A DNA stretch of 64,000 bases from JACMNW01 sp031406155 (GCA_031406155.1 JANOGW010000003.1:158723-222722); one strand, 5' to 3'; positions 7,325 to 16,393 are shown, numbered from the stretch's first letter. Notes: generated by a model not told the origin, from the sequence alone. Program-made: numbers and translations.

Positions 7325-8743
7325 ATGCTGGAATACGGGTACATGGCGCCTGCGATGTTCGCGGGGCTGGTTGTTTTCATGCTGATCGGGTTTCCGGTGG
7401 CGTTTTCGCTGGCGGCACTTGGCCTGACGTTTGGCTTCATTGCCATAGAGGTGGGTTATTTTGATCTGTCGTTCATGCAGGCGATGCCGTACCGGGTGTT
7501 TGGCATCATGTCGAACGATCTGCTGCTGTCGATCCCGTTCTTCACCTTCATGGGTGTGATATTGGAACGCAGCGGTCTGGCCGAGGACCTGCTGGAAGGC
7601 GTCGGACAGGCGTTCGGATCTGTGCCCGGTGGTCTGGCCTATGCGGTGATTTTCGTTGGCGCGATCCTTGGCGCGATCACCGGCACGGTGGCGGCATCCG
7701 TCATCGCGATGGGGATGATTTCGCTGCCGATCATGTTGAAATACGGCTACGACATGAAGATCGGCACCGGGGTGATTGCGGCGTCGGGCACCATTACACA
7801 GGTCATCCCGCCATCATTGGTGCTGATCATTCTGGCCGATCAGTTGGGTGTGCCGGTGGGCGACATGTATCTTGGCGCCTTCGGTCCGTCATTGCTGCAA
7901 GTGGCGTTGTTCACGGCGTTCATCTTTCTGGTAGCGACGTTTCAACCCCACAAGGTACCCGCGCTGCCGCCAGAGGCGCGCACGCTGCATGGCTGGGCGC
8001 TGGCGTCCAAGGTGGCTTGGGGAATGATCCCGTCGCTGGTGCTGATCTTCCTTGTGCTGGGCACGATCTTCATGGGGCTGGCCACACCGACCGAAGCAGG
8101 TGCGATGGGCGCTGTGGGTGCGATGGTGCTGGCGGTACTGCACCGCCGTTTCAGCACGGCATTGCTGTGGTCGGCGATGGATCAAACCATGCGGATCACG
8201 GCCATGGTGCTGTTCATCCTGATCGGGGCTACCGTGTTCAGCCTTGTATTCCAAGGCGTAAATGGCGGCCGCTGGATCGAGCATCTGTTGTCGGGCATTC
8301 CGGGCGGGCAACTGGGCTTTCTCATCTTCGTCAACGTCTTCATTTTCTTTCTGGCGTTTTTCCTCGATTTCTTCGAGATCGTCTTTATCGTGGTACCGAT
8401 GCTGGTGCCCGCCGCCGAGGCGCTGGATATCAATCTGGTCTGGTTCGGTGTCTTGCTCTGCGTCAACATGCAGACCTCGTTCATGCATCCGCCATTCGGC
8501 TTTGCGTTGTTCTATCTGCGCGGCATTGCCCCGCCAGAGGTGAAAAGCCGCGATATCTATCTTGGCTCCATCCCGTGGATCGGGCTCCAACTAATATTGG
8601 TCGCCGTGCTGATCTTCTGGCCGGAATCGGTGACCTACTGGTTGGGGCAGGAAGTCGTGCTGGATGCCGCGACCGTTGGCTCCACGCTGGATGCAATTCC
8701 AATGCCGGAACTTGACATGCCGACACTTGATCTGGGTAACTGA
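7325..8743 (+). CDS. dctM: TRAP transporter large permease (DctM)
   Basis: A 472-residue large permease with about 12 membrane helices and the conserved GxxxGxITGTVAASVIAMG and SGTITQVIPPS regions that form the transport core. It belongs to the DctM/GntP-like ion transporter fold and is the sodium-coupled translocator of the system. It starts 25 bases after dctQ and ends 27 bases before dctP. A proline-rich tail (PMPELDMPTLDLGN) follows the last helix. The size is typical. Confidence 0.94.
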   Translation: MLEYGYMAPAMFAGLVVFMLIGFPVAFSLAALGLTFGFIAIEVGYFDLSFMQAMPYRVFGIMSNDLLLSIPFFTFMGVILERSGLAEDLLEGVGQAFGSVPGGLAYAVIFVGAILGAITGTVAASVIAMGMISLPIMLKYGYDMKIGTGVIAASGTITQVIPPSLVLIILADQLGVPVGDMYLGAFGPSLLQVALFTAFIFLVATFQPHKVPALPPEARTLHGWALASKVAWGMIPSLVLIFLVLGTIFMGLATPTEAGAMGAVGAMVLAVLHRRFSTALLWSAMDQTMRITAMVLFILIGATVFSLVFQGVNGGRWIEHLLSGIPGGQLGFLIFVNVFIFFLAFFLDFFEIVFIVVPMLVPAAEALDINLVWFGVLLCVNMQTSFMHPPFGFALFYLRGIAPPEVKSRDIYLGSIPWIGLQLILVAVLIFWPESVTYWLGQEVVLDAATVGSTLDAIPMPELDMPTLDLGN

Positions 8744-8770
8744 GATGACCAATCCACAGGGAGGATTACT

Positions 8771-9862
8771 ATGAAAAGACGGAACTTTCTGACCACCGCA
8801 ACACTGGGTGCCGCCGCAGGCGCGCTTGCCACGCCCGCACTGTCGGACGCGCATGCGACCAAAGTTGCGTGGCGGCTGACATCGGGGTTCCCGAAGTCGC
8901 TGGATACCATTTACGGCGCGGCGGAAACCTTTGCGGCTGCGGTCAAGGATGCCACTGGCGGCAACTTTGAAATTCAGTGCTTCCCTGCCGGCGAGATCGT
9001 CCCGATGCCAGAGGCGTCAGATGCCGTGGCCGGTGGCGTGGTCGAGATGACCCACACCGCATCCTACTATTATTGGGGCAAAGACGCGACCTTCGCGCTT
9101 GGCACCGCCGTTCCGTTCGGCCTGAACGCGCGCGGCATCAACGCCTGGTACTACCACGGCGGCGGCATGGATCTGATGAACGGCTTTTATGCCAAGCAGA
9201 ACCTGATCGCGTTCCCCGGTGGCAATACCGGTGCGCAGATGGGCGGCTGGTGGCGCAAGGAAATCAACTCGGTTGCCGATCTGGCCGGGGTGAAGATGCG
9301 CATCGGCGGCATGGGCGGCAAGGTGATGGAGGCGCTTGGCGTTGTGCCGCAGCAAATTCCGGGTGGCGACATCTATCCGTCGCTGGAGCGTGGTACGATT
9401 GATGCAGCCGAATGGGTTGGCCCTTATGACGATGAAAAGCTGGGCCTGAACAAGGTGGCACCGTATTACTACTATCCCGGTTTCTGGGAAGGTGGCCCGA
9501 CGCTGTCGTTCATGATCAACCTTGAAAAATGGAACGGCCTGCCGCCGGAATATCAGTCGATCGTCAAGACCGCTGCGGCCATGGCCAACGTGGATATGCT
9601 GGCCAAATATGATGCGAAGAACCCGGCGGCGCTGCGCAGTCTGGTGGCGGGCGGCGCGCAACTGCGGCCCTATCCAAAGGACGTGATGGAGGCGGCACTG
9701 GCCGCGGCGAACAAGCTTTACGCCGAAATCGCTGCGACAAACCCGGACTTCGCGACGATTTGGGCGCATCAAGAGGCGTTCCGCAACGAGTCCAACTTGT
9801 GGAACCAAGTGGCGGAATACACTTTTGACACGTTCCAGATCTCGAACCGTCCCAAGGGGTGA
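8771..9862 (+). CDS. dctP: TRAP transporter substrate-binding protein, TakP-like (DctP)
   Basis: A 363-residue periplasmic solute-binding protein. The N-terminus MKRRNFLTTATLGAAAGALA is a twin-arginine type signal. The body carries the DctP signature around LAGVKMRIGGMGGKVMEALGVVPQQIPGG and the ligand-binding Arg in KMRIGG. The segment ERGTIDAAEWVGPYDDEKLGL resembles TakP, the alpha-keto-acid binding protein of Rhodobacter, so keto acids or similar small carboxylates are likely substrates (inference). A strong ribosome site (GGGAGGATT) precedes the ATG. A terminator follows. Confidence 0.93.
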   Translation: MKRRNFLTTATLGAAAGALATPALSDAHATKVAWRLTSGFPKSLDTIYGAAETFAAAVKDATGGNFEIQCFPAGEIVPMPEASDAVAGGVVEMTHTASYYYWGKDATFALGTAVPFGLNARGINAWYYHGGGMDLMNGFYAKQNLIAFPGGNTGAQMGGWWRKEINSVADLAGVKMRIGGMGGKVMEALGVVPQQIPGGDIYPSLERGTIDAAEWVGPYDDEKLGLNKVAPYYYYPGFWEGGPTLSFMINLEKWNGLPPEYQSIVKTAAAMANVDMLAKYDAKNPAALRSLVAGGAQLRPYPKDVMEAALAAANKLYAEIAATNPDFATIWAHQEAFRNESNLWNQVAEYTFDTFQISNRPKG

Positions 9863-9885
9863 TTTTGTCGGCTAATTGACGATGG

Positions 9886-9913
9886 GGGCGTGCCTGATTG
9901 GCGCGCCCTTTTT
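9886..9913 (+). terminator. Rho-independent terminator of the TRAP operon
   Basis: GGGCGTGCC (9886-9894) pairs with GGCGCGCCC (9900-9908), allowing one G-T pair, across a 5-base loop. Five T residues (9909-9913) follow directly. It sits 24 bases after dctP. Confidence 0.9.
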
Positions 9914-9980
9914 CTATAAGGCGGGGCATTGTATCAGAATTTTGGACCGGCTATTCTGCGCCCTGATCATGAGGTTCAAG

Positions 9981-11132
9981 ATGGCAAATGGTCTTTTTCG
10001 TAAAGGGGATGGCCGCGTCGGGTTTGCCGAGCTGTTCTTTGATTTGGTGTTTGTTTTTGCGATTACGCAGATCAGCCATAGCCTGCTGAGCCATTACAAC
10101 CTGCGCGGTGCTGTCGAAGCCGGGGTGCTGTTTTTGGCGATCTGGCTGGTGTGGATTTATACGACTTGGGTGTTGAATCAACTTGATCCAGACAATGTTG
10201 CGGTGCGGATACTACTGTTTTTGCTGATGTTGGGCGGATTGTTCGTGTCTATGGCATTGCCGCAGGCATTTGGCGACCGTGGCTTGGTCTTTGCTCTGGC
10301 GTTTGCTGCCATGCAGGTTGGTCGCACGGCATTCTTTTTGTTGGTATCCGGCAATAGATTCTGGGGGCGGCTGGCCTATGCAAGGATACTGATCTGGTTT
10401 CTGGCGGCGGCTGTTTTTTGGGTATTGGGCGGGTTGGCGGAACCGGAAGTTCGCCTGTGGTTCTGGCTTGCCGCCCTTGGGTTAGAGTTTATGGCAGCCC
10501 TTGTCGGATTTTTTGTGCCGGGCCTTGGGCGGGCAGTGACCACCGATTGGACCGTGAACGGCGGCCATATTGCAGAACGCTGTGGGCTATTCGTGATCAT
10601 CTGCCTTGGGGAGTCGCTTCTGGTGTCGGGTGCTACCTTTGCAGGTATGGACTGGACAGCTGCGGGCTTGGGGGCATTTATTGCTAGCTTCAGTGTCACC
10701 ATCGGTATGTGGTGGGTGTATTTCCATGTCGGGCACAAACGCGGCACGCATCAGATAGAGCATTCAGATGATCCGGGTCGATTGGCACGGATGGTCTTTA
10801 GCTACATCCATATTCTGATTGTTGCAGGCATTGTCTTGTCGGCCGTTGGGGCAGAGCGGGCAATCGCGCATCCGGGAGATGCCGCAAGCTTGACGGAATC
10901 TGCATCTGTCATCGGGGGGTTGGTGTTTTTCTTGTTGGGCAATGGGCTGTTCAAATGGGCGTCAGCGCCGTATTTCCCACTGTCGCATCTTGTCGGATTA
11001 GGCTTCTGCGTTTTGGCAGCGGTGCTTGGGCCATGGACCAATCTGCTGGTGATTAACCTTGCAGCGGCAGGGATTTTGTTTTTGGTCGCAGTCTGGGAAA
11101 ACCAGACAGCGCCAATAGTTACGCACCAGTGA
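9981..11132 (+). CDS. Low temperature requirement protein A (LtrA) family membrane protein
   Basis: A 383-residue integral membrane protein with about ten hydrophobic helices. The N-terminal FAELFFDLVFVFAITQISHSL is the LtrA signature, and HIAERCGLFVIICLGESLLVSG is the conserved central motif. LtrA was named from a cold-growth mutant in Listeria, and its biochemical role is still unclear. I start it at the ATG at 9981 because GAGG lies 6 bases upstream and because homology starts at GLFRKGDGRVGFAELFFD. Codon choice seems somewhat more AT-rich than in the neighbours, so transfer is possible. Confidence 0.85.
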   Translation: MANGLFRKGDGRVGFAELFFDLVFVFAITQISHSLLSHYNLRGAVEAGVLFLAIWLVWIYTTWVLNQLDPDNVAVRILLFLLMLGGLFVSMALPQAFGDRGLVFALAFAAMQVGRTAFFLLVSGNRFWGRLAYARILIWFLAAAVFWVLGGLAEPEVRLWFWLAALGLEFMAALVGFFVPGLGRAVTTDWTVNGGHIAERCGLFVIICLGESLLVSGATFAGMDWTAAGLGAFIASFSVTIGMWWVYFHVGHKRGTHQIEHSDDPGRLARMVFSYIHILIVAGIVLSAVGAERAIAHPGDAASLTESASVIGGLVFFLLGNGLFKWASAPYFPLSHLVGLGFCVLAAVLGPWTNLLVINLAAAGILFLVAVWENQTAPIVTHQ

Positions 11133-11391
11133 CCTTGAAATCACGGACCACGGTTTGTGACATTTGCCACCAGATCGACGCGCGGTTGCGGGTTTGATGC
11201 GCGTCAAACGCGGTTTGGTCAACGTAGGTTTCGTCAATATACCAGACCAACGGGTTTGCAGTTTGGGTCACAGAAAATGTAAGGCAGCCCGGTTCGGCAC
11301 GGCTTAGGCGGATGTGATCGGGCAAGTAGGTTTCGACGATTTTCAGGTCGTCTTGCGTCGCGCAGGTCAAAGTGCCGGTGAGGTGGATCAT
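11119..11391 (-). CDS. Antibiotic biosynthesis monooxygenase (ABM) domain protein
   Basis: A 90-residue single-domain ABM/YgiN-like protein. The ferredoxin-like dimeric fold is suggested by the opening strand IHLTGTLTC, HIRLSRAEPGCLTFSVTQ, the VWYIDETYVDQTAFDAHQ segment, and the closing VVRDFKVTGA. Members act as cofactor-free quinol monooxygenases or haem-degrading enzymes; no role can be fixed here. Its ATG overlaps the guaA stop (ATGA), so it is coupled to guaA. Its 3' end overlaps the convergent ltrA by 14 bases. Confidence 0.85.
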   Translation of the reverse strand: MIHLTGTLTCATQDDLKIVETYLPDHIRLSRAEPGCLTFSVTQTANPLVWYIDETYVDQTAFDAHQTRNRASIWWQMSQTVVRDFKVTGA

Positions 11392-12944
11392 TCGAGTTCA
11401 ATGGTGCCGGGTGGCTTTGAGGTGATGTCGTAGAACACGCGGTTAATCCCCGGCACCTCATTGATGATGCGGGTCATGGTTTCGCCAAGAAATTCATGGG
11501 TGAAGGGGTAGGTATCGGCAGTCATGCCGTCAACGGATGTGACGGCACGCAGGGCGACGGCGTAGTCATAGGTGCGATGGTCGCCCATGACGCCGACGGT
11601 TTTCATCGGCAGGATAGCGGCGAAGGCTTGCCAGATATCGTCATAAAGCCCGTGTTTGCGGATCTGGTCGATGTAGACGGCATCGGCGGCGCGCAGGATG
11701 TTCAGTTTTTCCGTGGTGATCTCGCCGGGGCAGCGGATGGCGAGGCCGGGGCCGGGGAACGGGTGGCGGCCGATGAAGCTTTGCGGCAGACCAAGTTCGC
11801 GGCCAAGGGCGCGGACTTCGTCTTTGAACAGTTCGCGCAGGGGTTCGACCAGTTGCATATTCATGCGGGCGGGCAGGCCGCCTACGTTGTGGTGCGATTT
11901 GATGGTGACGCTTGGGCCGCCCGAGAAGCTGACGCTTTCAATGACATCGGGGTAGAGGGTGCCTTGGGCAAGAAATTCTGCGCCACCAACGGCTTTTGCG
12001 TGTTTATCGAACACCTCGATAAACAACCCGCCGATGATTTTGCGTTTGGTTTCGGGATCGGAAACGCCTTCCAGCTTGCCAAGGAACAGCTCGGATTCGT
12101 CGGCATGGATCAGTGGCAAGTTGTAATGTTCACGGAACATCGAGACGACTTGTTCAGATTCGTTCAGGCGCATCAGGCCGTGATCGACATAGACGCACGT
12201 CAACTGATGGCCGATGGCCTCGTGGATCAGGACGGCGGCAACGGAGCTGTCGACGCCACCGGAAAGCGCGCAGATAACCCGGCCTTGGCCAACTTGGGCG
12301 CGAATTTTGGCGATGGCTTCTTCGCGGTAGGCGCCCATCGTCCAATCGCCTTTGAAGCCGGCCATGCGAACGAAGTTTGCGTAGAGCTGCGCACCTTTCG
12401 GGGTATGATGAACTTCAGGGTGGAACTGGACTGCGTAGAAAAGTCGGGCGGGGTCTGCGGTGATGGCGAACGGGGCGTTCGGCGAGGTGCCATAAACCTG
12501 AAAGCCGGGGGCGAGGACGGAGACGTGGTCGCCGTGGCTCATCCAGACCTGTTCGCGGGCTTGGTCGAACCAGCCGTCTAGCAGCGGCGACTTCGCGAGT
12601 GTGGGGGTGACGAAGGCGCGGCCAAATTCGGCAGTGCCATGGCCGCGTTCAACCTTGCCGCCGAGGCAGTGCATCATGACCTGCTGGCCGTAGCAGATAC
12701 CAAGGACGGGCACGCCAAGGGTGAAGACTGACGCCGGGGGCATCGGTGCGCCGTCGGCAAAGACGGACGACGGACCGCCGGAGAGGACCACCGCTTTGGG
12801 GGCGAAATCGGCGAGGAAGGCGTCGGTGACTTTGTTGTAGGGATGGATCTCGCAGTAGACATTCAGCTCGCGCAAGCGGCGCGCGATCAGCTGGGTTACC
12901 TGGCTGCCAAAGTCGATGATGAGAAGGCGATCATGCTGGGTCAT
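11388..12944 (-). CDS. guaA: GMP synthase (glutamine-hydrolysing)
   Basis: A 518-residue cytosolic enzyme of purine synthesis that converts XMP to GMP with ATP and glutamine. The N-terminal class I glutamine amidotransferase domain shows the nucleophile Cys84 in LGICYGQQ and His175/Glu177 in QFHPEV. The ATP pyrophosphatase domain has the PP-loop SGGVDSS at 228-234. The C-terminal dimerisation domain ends ITSKPPGTIELE, the usual GuaA terminus. The length is normal. Confidence 0.98.
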   Translation of the reverse strand: MTQHDRLLIIDFGSQVTQLIARRLRELNVYCEIHPYNKVTDAFLADFAPKAVVLSGGPSSVFADGAPMPPASVFTLGVPVLGICYGQQVMMHCLGGKVERGHGTAEFGRAFVTPTLAKSPLLDGWFDQAREQVWMSHGDHVSVLAPGFQVYGTSPNAPFAITADPARLFYAVQFHPEVHHTPKGAQLYANFVRMAGFKGDWTMGAYREEAIAKIRAQVGQGRVICALSGGVDSSVAAVLIHEAIGHQLTCVYVDHGLMRLNESEQVVSMFREHYNLPLIHADESELFLGKLEGVSDPETKRKIIGGLFIEVFDKHAKAVGGAEFLAQGTLYPDVIESVSFSGGPSVTIKSHHNVGGLPARMNMQLVEPLRELFKDEVRALGRELGLPQSFIGRHPFPGPGLAIRCPGEITTEKLNILRAADAVYIDQIRKHGLYDDIWQAFAAILPMKTVGVMGDHRTYDYAVALRAVTSVDGMTADTYPFTHEFLGETMTRIINEVPGINRVFYDITSKPPGTIELE

Positions 12945-13148
12945 GGGGCAGGGGAATAGGCAAAAGGGGCCTCAAGGGCAAGGGGCGCGCGGGGCTGGCG
13001 GCGATGGGTTTGAGGTTTTGGTCGAAGAAAAAGCGATGTGTCGCAGCTGGCCGCCGGCAATGTCGGTTTTGGAGAGTATGCGGCGCATTCGGGGGGCAGA
13101 CCGGAACGTTGAAGTTGCATAAGTCGACAAACAGTGTCGGAGGCTAAG

Positions 13149-14690
13149 ATGAACGAAGTGGCAGGACGCAGGGCGCGCGGTGGCGGTGGCACAGCACGGC
13201 GGGCAGAGCGGTCGGCCATCAGCTTTGAGACGGCGCGGTTCATCAGCCGGAACATTCCGAACTTCGAGATATTGAACGAAGAAGCGCTGGCCATCATCGA
13301 ATGGAACGCTGATACGGTGCTGGAAGAGATCGGCGTCAACTTCCTTGAGAATGAACCGGCTTTGGCGCTGTGGCGTGCGGCAGGCGCCGATGTGAAGGGC
13401 GAACGGGTCCATATTCCGCGCGGCCTTGCGCGCAAGTTGTGTGCGACAGCACCGTCCAGCTTTACCCAGCATGCCCGCAACCCGGAACGGAACGTCGACA
13501 TTGGCGGGCGCAATATGGTGCTGGCCCCGGTCTATGGCCCACCCTTCGTGCGCGATCAGGCCGGCGGACGGCGCTATGCCACGATCGCCGATTTCCAGAA
13601 TTTCGTGAAGCTGGGATATATGTCGAAGTGGCTGCACCATTCGGGCGGCACGGTCTGCGAGCCTACGGATGTGCCAGTGAACAAGCGCCATCTGGATATG
13701 GTGCTGGCGCATATGCTGTTATCGGACAAGCCTTACATGGGATCGGTGACCGAGCCAAGCCGCGCCGAGGATTCGGTGGCGATGTCAAAGATCCTGTTCG
13801 GCGATGCCTTTGTTGACGAGAACACGGTGATGACCAGCCTGATCAACATCAACTCTCCACTGACGTTCGATTCGATCATGATGGGCGCGCTAGAGGTATA
13901 TGCGCGGGCAAATCAGGCCGCGATCATCAGTCCGTTTATTGTCGGTGGCGCAATGGCGCCGGTTACCGTGGCGGGGACATTGACGCAGGTACTGGCAGAA
14001 GTGCTGGCGGGCGTGGCGTATAGCCAGTTGGTACGCCCCGGTGCTCCGGTGATTTTCGGGGCGTTCGTCACGTCGATTGACATGAACAGCGGTGCGCCGA
14101 CGTTTGGCACACCCGAAGCCGCGCATATTACCTATGGTGCGGGTCAGTTGGCGCGGCGGATGAACCTGCCGTACCGGTCGGGCGGTGCTTTCTGTGGATC
14201 GAAGCTACCCGATGCGCAGGCGGCGTATGAAACCGCAAACAGCCTGAATATGGCGCTGCTGGCGGGGGTTAATTTCATGCTGCACGCCTGCGGCTGGCTG
14301 GAGGGCGGCTTGGTCAGCAGTTACGAAAAATTCGTGATGGACGCGGACCAGTTGGGCACACTGCACCATCTGGCCAAGGGCATCATCATGGACGAAAACG
14401 GGCAGGGCATGGACGCGATCCGCGAGGTGGGGCCGGGGGGGCACTATCTTGGCTGCGAACACACTCAGGCCAATTTCAAGACAGCATTCTGGCGGTCTGA
14501 TCTGTTCGACTACAAGCCGTTCGAGACTTGGGCCGAGGAAGGCGCGCGCGATACCGAAACGCTGGCCGCGGAACGGGTCTCCAAGATGCTGGGCGATTAT
14601 CAGAAGCCGGACATGGATATTGCGGTGTCTGACGCGCTGGAGGATTACGTGGCGCGGCGCAAATCAGGGATGCCGGACGCATTCGTGTAA
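13149..14690 (+). CDS. Trimethylamine methyltransferase (MttB) family protein, non-pyrrolysine
   Basis: A 513-residue MttB-superfamily protein. The archaeal MttB needs pyrrolysine encoded by an in-frame amber codon, but this frame has none, so it belongs to the larger non-pyrrolysine group. Some members of that group demethylate glycine betaine or other quaternary amines and pass the methyl group to a corrinoid protein. Recognisable parts are WNADTVLEEIGVNFLE, YGPPFVRDQAGGRR and GGHYLGCEHTQANFKTAFWRS. The ATG at 13149 has GGAGG 5 bases upstream; the GTG at 13134 is less likely. No corrinoid protein or reductive activator is adjacent. The substrate is unknown. Confidence 0.88.
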   Translation: MNEVAGRRARGGGGTARRAERSAISFETARFISRNIPNFEILNEEALAIIEWNADTVLEEIGVNFLENEPALALWRAAGADVKGERVHIPRGLARKLCATAPSSFTQHARNPERNVDIGGRNMVLAPVYGPPFVRDQAGGRRYATIADFQNFVKLGYMSKWLHHSGGTVCEPTDVPVNKRHLDMVLAHMLLSDKPYMGSVTEPSRAEDSVAMSKILFGDAFVDENTVMTSLININSPLTFDSIMMGALEVYARANQAAIISPFIVGGAMAPVTVAGTLTQVLAEVLAGVAYSQLVRPGAPVIFGAFVTSIDMNSGAPTFGTPEAAHITYGAGQLARRMNLPYRSGGAFCGSKLPDAQAAYETANSLNMALLAGVNFMLHACGWLEGGLVSSYEKFVMDADQLGTLHHLAKGIIMDENGQGMDAIREVGPGGHYLGCEHTQANFKTAFWRSDLFDYKPFETWAEEGARDTETLAAERVSKMLGDYQKPDMDIAVSDALEDYVARRKSGMPDAFV

Positions 14691-14697
14691 GCGCATC

Positions 14698-14724
14698 GCA
14701 GCCCCGCACCTGATCCGGGGCTGC
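14698..14724. repeat. GC-rich hairpin, possible interspersed repeat
   Basis: GCAGCCCCG (14698-14706) and CGGGGCTGC (14716-14724) form a perfect 9-bp stem without a T tract on either side, between two convergent genes. The core ACCTGATC-GGGG recurs at 25438-25461, and GATCCGGGGC recurs at 29250-29259. This suggests degenerate members of one intergenic repeat family. Confidence 0.45.
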
Positions 14725-14764
14725 AAACCGGCGTTATTTGCCCAACTTATGCCTTTCCCTGTCA

Positions 14765-15055
14765 CTATGCCTGCAAAACGCGCGGCAAAAGGCGCGTCTC
14801 GGCGATCAGGGCGATCAGCACCTCAATGTGGCGCGACAGCGAATAGCCGGCATCACCCGCGCGGCGGGTTTGTTCCATATGCTCTTCGGCTGAGATCAGT
14901 TGTGGGATTGCGGCCTCGGGTGTGGCCCTTGCGGACGCATTGATCAGGCGGCGCAGGTCCCTTTCGCGCCGGTAGTCAGCCACCCCAAAGCGCGCGGCGC
15001 GGATCAAAAGACGTGGACGGCGCAAGTCGGCCAACAGGGTTCGGAAATCGGTCAT
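14765..15055 (-). CDS. Small conserved protein, DUF6477-like
   Basis: A 96-residue, Arg- and Leu-rich, mostly helical protein (MTDFRTLLADLRRPRLLIRAARFGVADYRRERDL). It matches my memory of the DUF6477 family of Rhodobacteraceae. There is no signal or membrane segment. I start it at 15055 because GGAGG lies 5 bases upstream of that ATG; the longer frame has no such site. The function is unknown. It is divergent from the DUF6456-like gene. Confidence 0.7.
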   Translation of the reverse strand: MTDFRTLLADLRRPRLLIRAARFGVADYRRERDLRRLINASARATPEAAIPQLISAEEHMEQTRRAGDAGYSLSRHIEVLIALIAETRLLPRVLQA

Positions 15056-15188
15056 CAAAGCCTCCAATAGATTTACAAGTCGCACCATGCGCCAAGTTCA
15101 GCTGGCGTTGCGCAACCGTGGGTTGTAGCGTACGGGGCTTTTTCGTTTGTTTAGAGTTTGGTTACCATTATGGCGCTAAGGCCTGAGA

Positions 15189-15203
15189 TTAACCAACCAG
15201 TAA
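15189..15203. promoter_or_regulatory. Possible CtrA-like site
   Basis: TTAA, seven bases, then GTAA: one mismatch from the CtrA consensus TTAA-N7-TTAA. It is 69 bases before the DUF6456-like gene. A single near-match in a promoter region is weak evidence. Confidence 0.25.
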
Positions 15204-15271
15204 CCATTCACACCCACGCTTGAGACTTCCTTTTCAAAGGTTTTCAGCCGTTTCGGTGGCACGGACATGAA

Positions 15272-15871
15272 ATGAAAAGCCCAGACCTGTCAGACGACTT
15301 TGCCTTGCCATCATGGCTTCCCAGCGCCGTGCGACTGTATCTTGACCATACCGAGGAGGGGGTATCCCTGCGCGCACTTGCGCGGCGCGAAGGCTGCCAC
15401 GCCTCGACTGTCATGCGCCATGTGCGACGCTATGAGAACCGCCGCGATGATCCGTTGATGGATGCGGCACTGGCGGCACTTGGGCGGCGTCAGGGGCGCG
15501 ACATCATCAATTCAACCAACGAGGATGACGAACGAATGAGTCTTCAGATACGCACGGATGCGCTTGCCATGGACGAGATCACACTGGCGCGCGAGGGGCG
15601 CAGGATCTTGCGGCGGCTGATCGAACCGGGCGCAGTTCTGGCAATCGCGCCCGACATGGAAAAGGCCGTGGTCATGCGCGAGTTTGCCGATGGCCGGGCG
15701 GCGCGCACCGGGGTTGTTGACCGGCTGGTCGCTCAGGCGTTCGTGCTGAAAGACTGGATCTGTTGCCGCAAGCCAGGCCGGGTGGCGACCTATGAGATTA
15801 CATCCGTTGGAAGGGCCGCACTGCGGCGGATGACGGGCGAGGATGACGGCCTGCGCGGTGGCATGGCCTAG
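15272..15871 (+). CDS. DUF6456-type protein, N-terminal part with helix-turn-helix (ends at an in-frame amber codon)
   Basis: A 199-residue first part of what is normally one longer protein in related bacteria, as far as I recall. An HTH-like segment, VSLRALARREGCHASTVMRHVRRYENRRDD, lies at about residues 31-60. A winged-helix-like region follows (LVAQAFVLKDWICCRKPGRVATYEITSVGRAALRRM). The frame stops at TAG (15869-15871), and the same frame resumes two codons later with the DUF6456 domain. Candidate explanations are a recent nonsense mutation, amber read-through, two separately translated halves, or a base error. A DNA-binding role is inferred. Confidence 0.65.
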   Translation: MKSPDLSDDFALPSWLPSAVRLYLDHTEEGVSLRALARREGCHASTVMRHVRRYENRRDDPLMDAALAALGRRQGRDIINSTNEDDERMSLQIRTDALAMDEITLAREGRRILRRLIEPGAVLAIAPDMEKAVVMREFADGRAARTGVVDRLVAQAFVLKDWICCRKPGRVATYEITSVGRAALRRMTGEDDGLRGGMA

Positions 15872-15877
15872 GCGGCG

Positions 15878-16393
15878 ATGCCCTTTGCTGGCCAGCACCG
15901 CAGTTACGACGAGCGGGCAACACGGGGCGAAGACGGCCTGCGCCGGGTGCGCTATAACCTTGCGGAAAGCCCGGTGGCATTGCTCGGGCGGCGGCGCGAC
16001 AAGGATGGCAAGCTGTTCCTTGAGGCTGAACTGGTGGTGGCCGCTGAACGGTTGCGCGAAGACTTCGAACTGGCGCAGATGGGCCCGCGCGTGGCACAGA
16101 ATTGGGATGGGTTTTTGACCGGCGGTGACAGGGGCGGCTTTCGCGCCGATGCGGGCGGCGCCGAAGGGCCGCGTGCCGCGCGCGACAGGGTGGCGGCCGC
16201 CTTGCGCGATCTTGGGCCGGGGCTTGGCGATATGGTGCTGCGCTGCTGCTGCTATCTTGAAGGGCTGGAGATCGCCGAAAAGCGCATGGGCTGGTCGGCG
16301 CGGTCTGGCAAGATCGTGCTGCGTATCGCGTTGCAGCGGTTGCGGCGGCATTACGACGACGCCTATGGGCGGTCGGGACCATTGATCGGGTAA
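15878..16393 (+). CDS. DUF6456 domain, C-terminal part separated by an in-frame amber codon
   Basis: A 171-residue continuation in the same frame as the preceding piece. It carries the DUF6456 pattern RVRYNLAESPVALLGRRRD, LVVAAERLREDFELAQMGPRV, and a helix rich in Cys and Leu (GLGDMVLRCCCYLEGLEIAEKRMGWSARSGKIVLRIAL) that resembles the recognition region of sigma-like helices. No ribosome-binding sequence is visible before the ATG at 15878, so independent translation is doubtful unless it is coupled to the upstream stop. The body is free of other stops and keeps normal codon use, which argues against long decay. Confidence 0.65.
   Translation: MPFAGQHRSYDERATRGEDGLRRVRYNLAESPVALLGRRRDKDGKLFLEAELVVAAERLREDFELAQMGPRVAQNWDGFLTGGDRGGFRADAGGAEGPRAARDRVAAALRDLGPGLGDMVLRCCCYLEGLEIAEKRMGWSARSGKIVLRIALQRLRRHYDDAYGRSGPLIG

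Noticed and set aside
7889..8590. A 233-residue antisense frame in dctM, rich in Gln, His, Arg and Asp
   Set aside because: The composition is the mirror image of hydrophobic codons; not a real protein.
11496..12581. A 361-residue open frame antisense to guaA
   Set aside because: It lies wholly inside guaA, has low-complexity Gly/Asp/Val-rich sequence and no start signal. It is a shadow of GC-rich coding DNA.
13149..14690. Pyrrolysine-containing MttB
   Set aside because: There is no in-frame TAG in this gene; the amber codon of interest is in the neighbouring DUF6456-type gene, and no pyl genes are seen.
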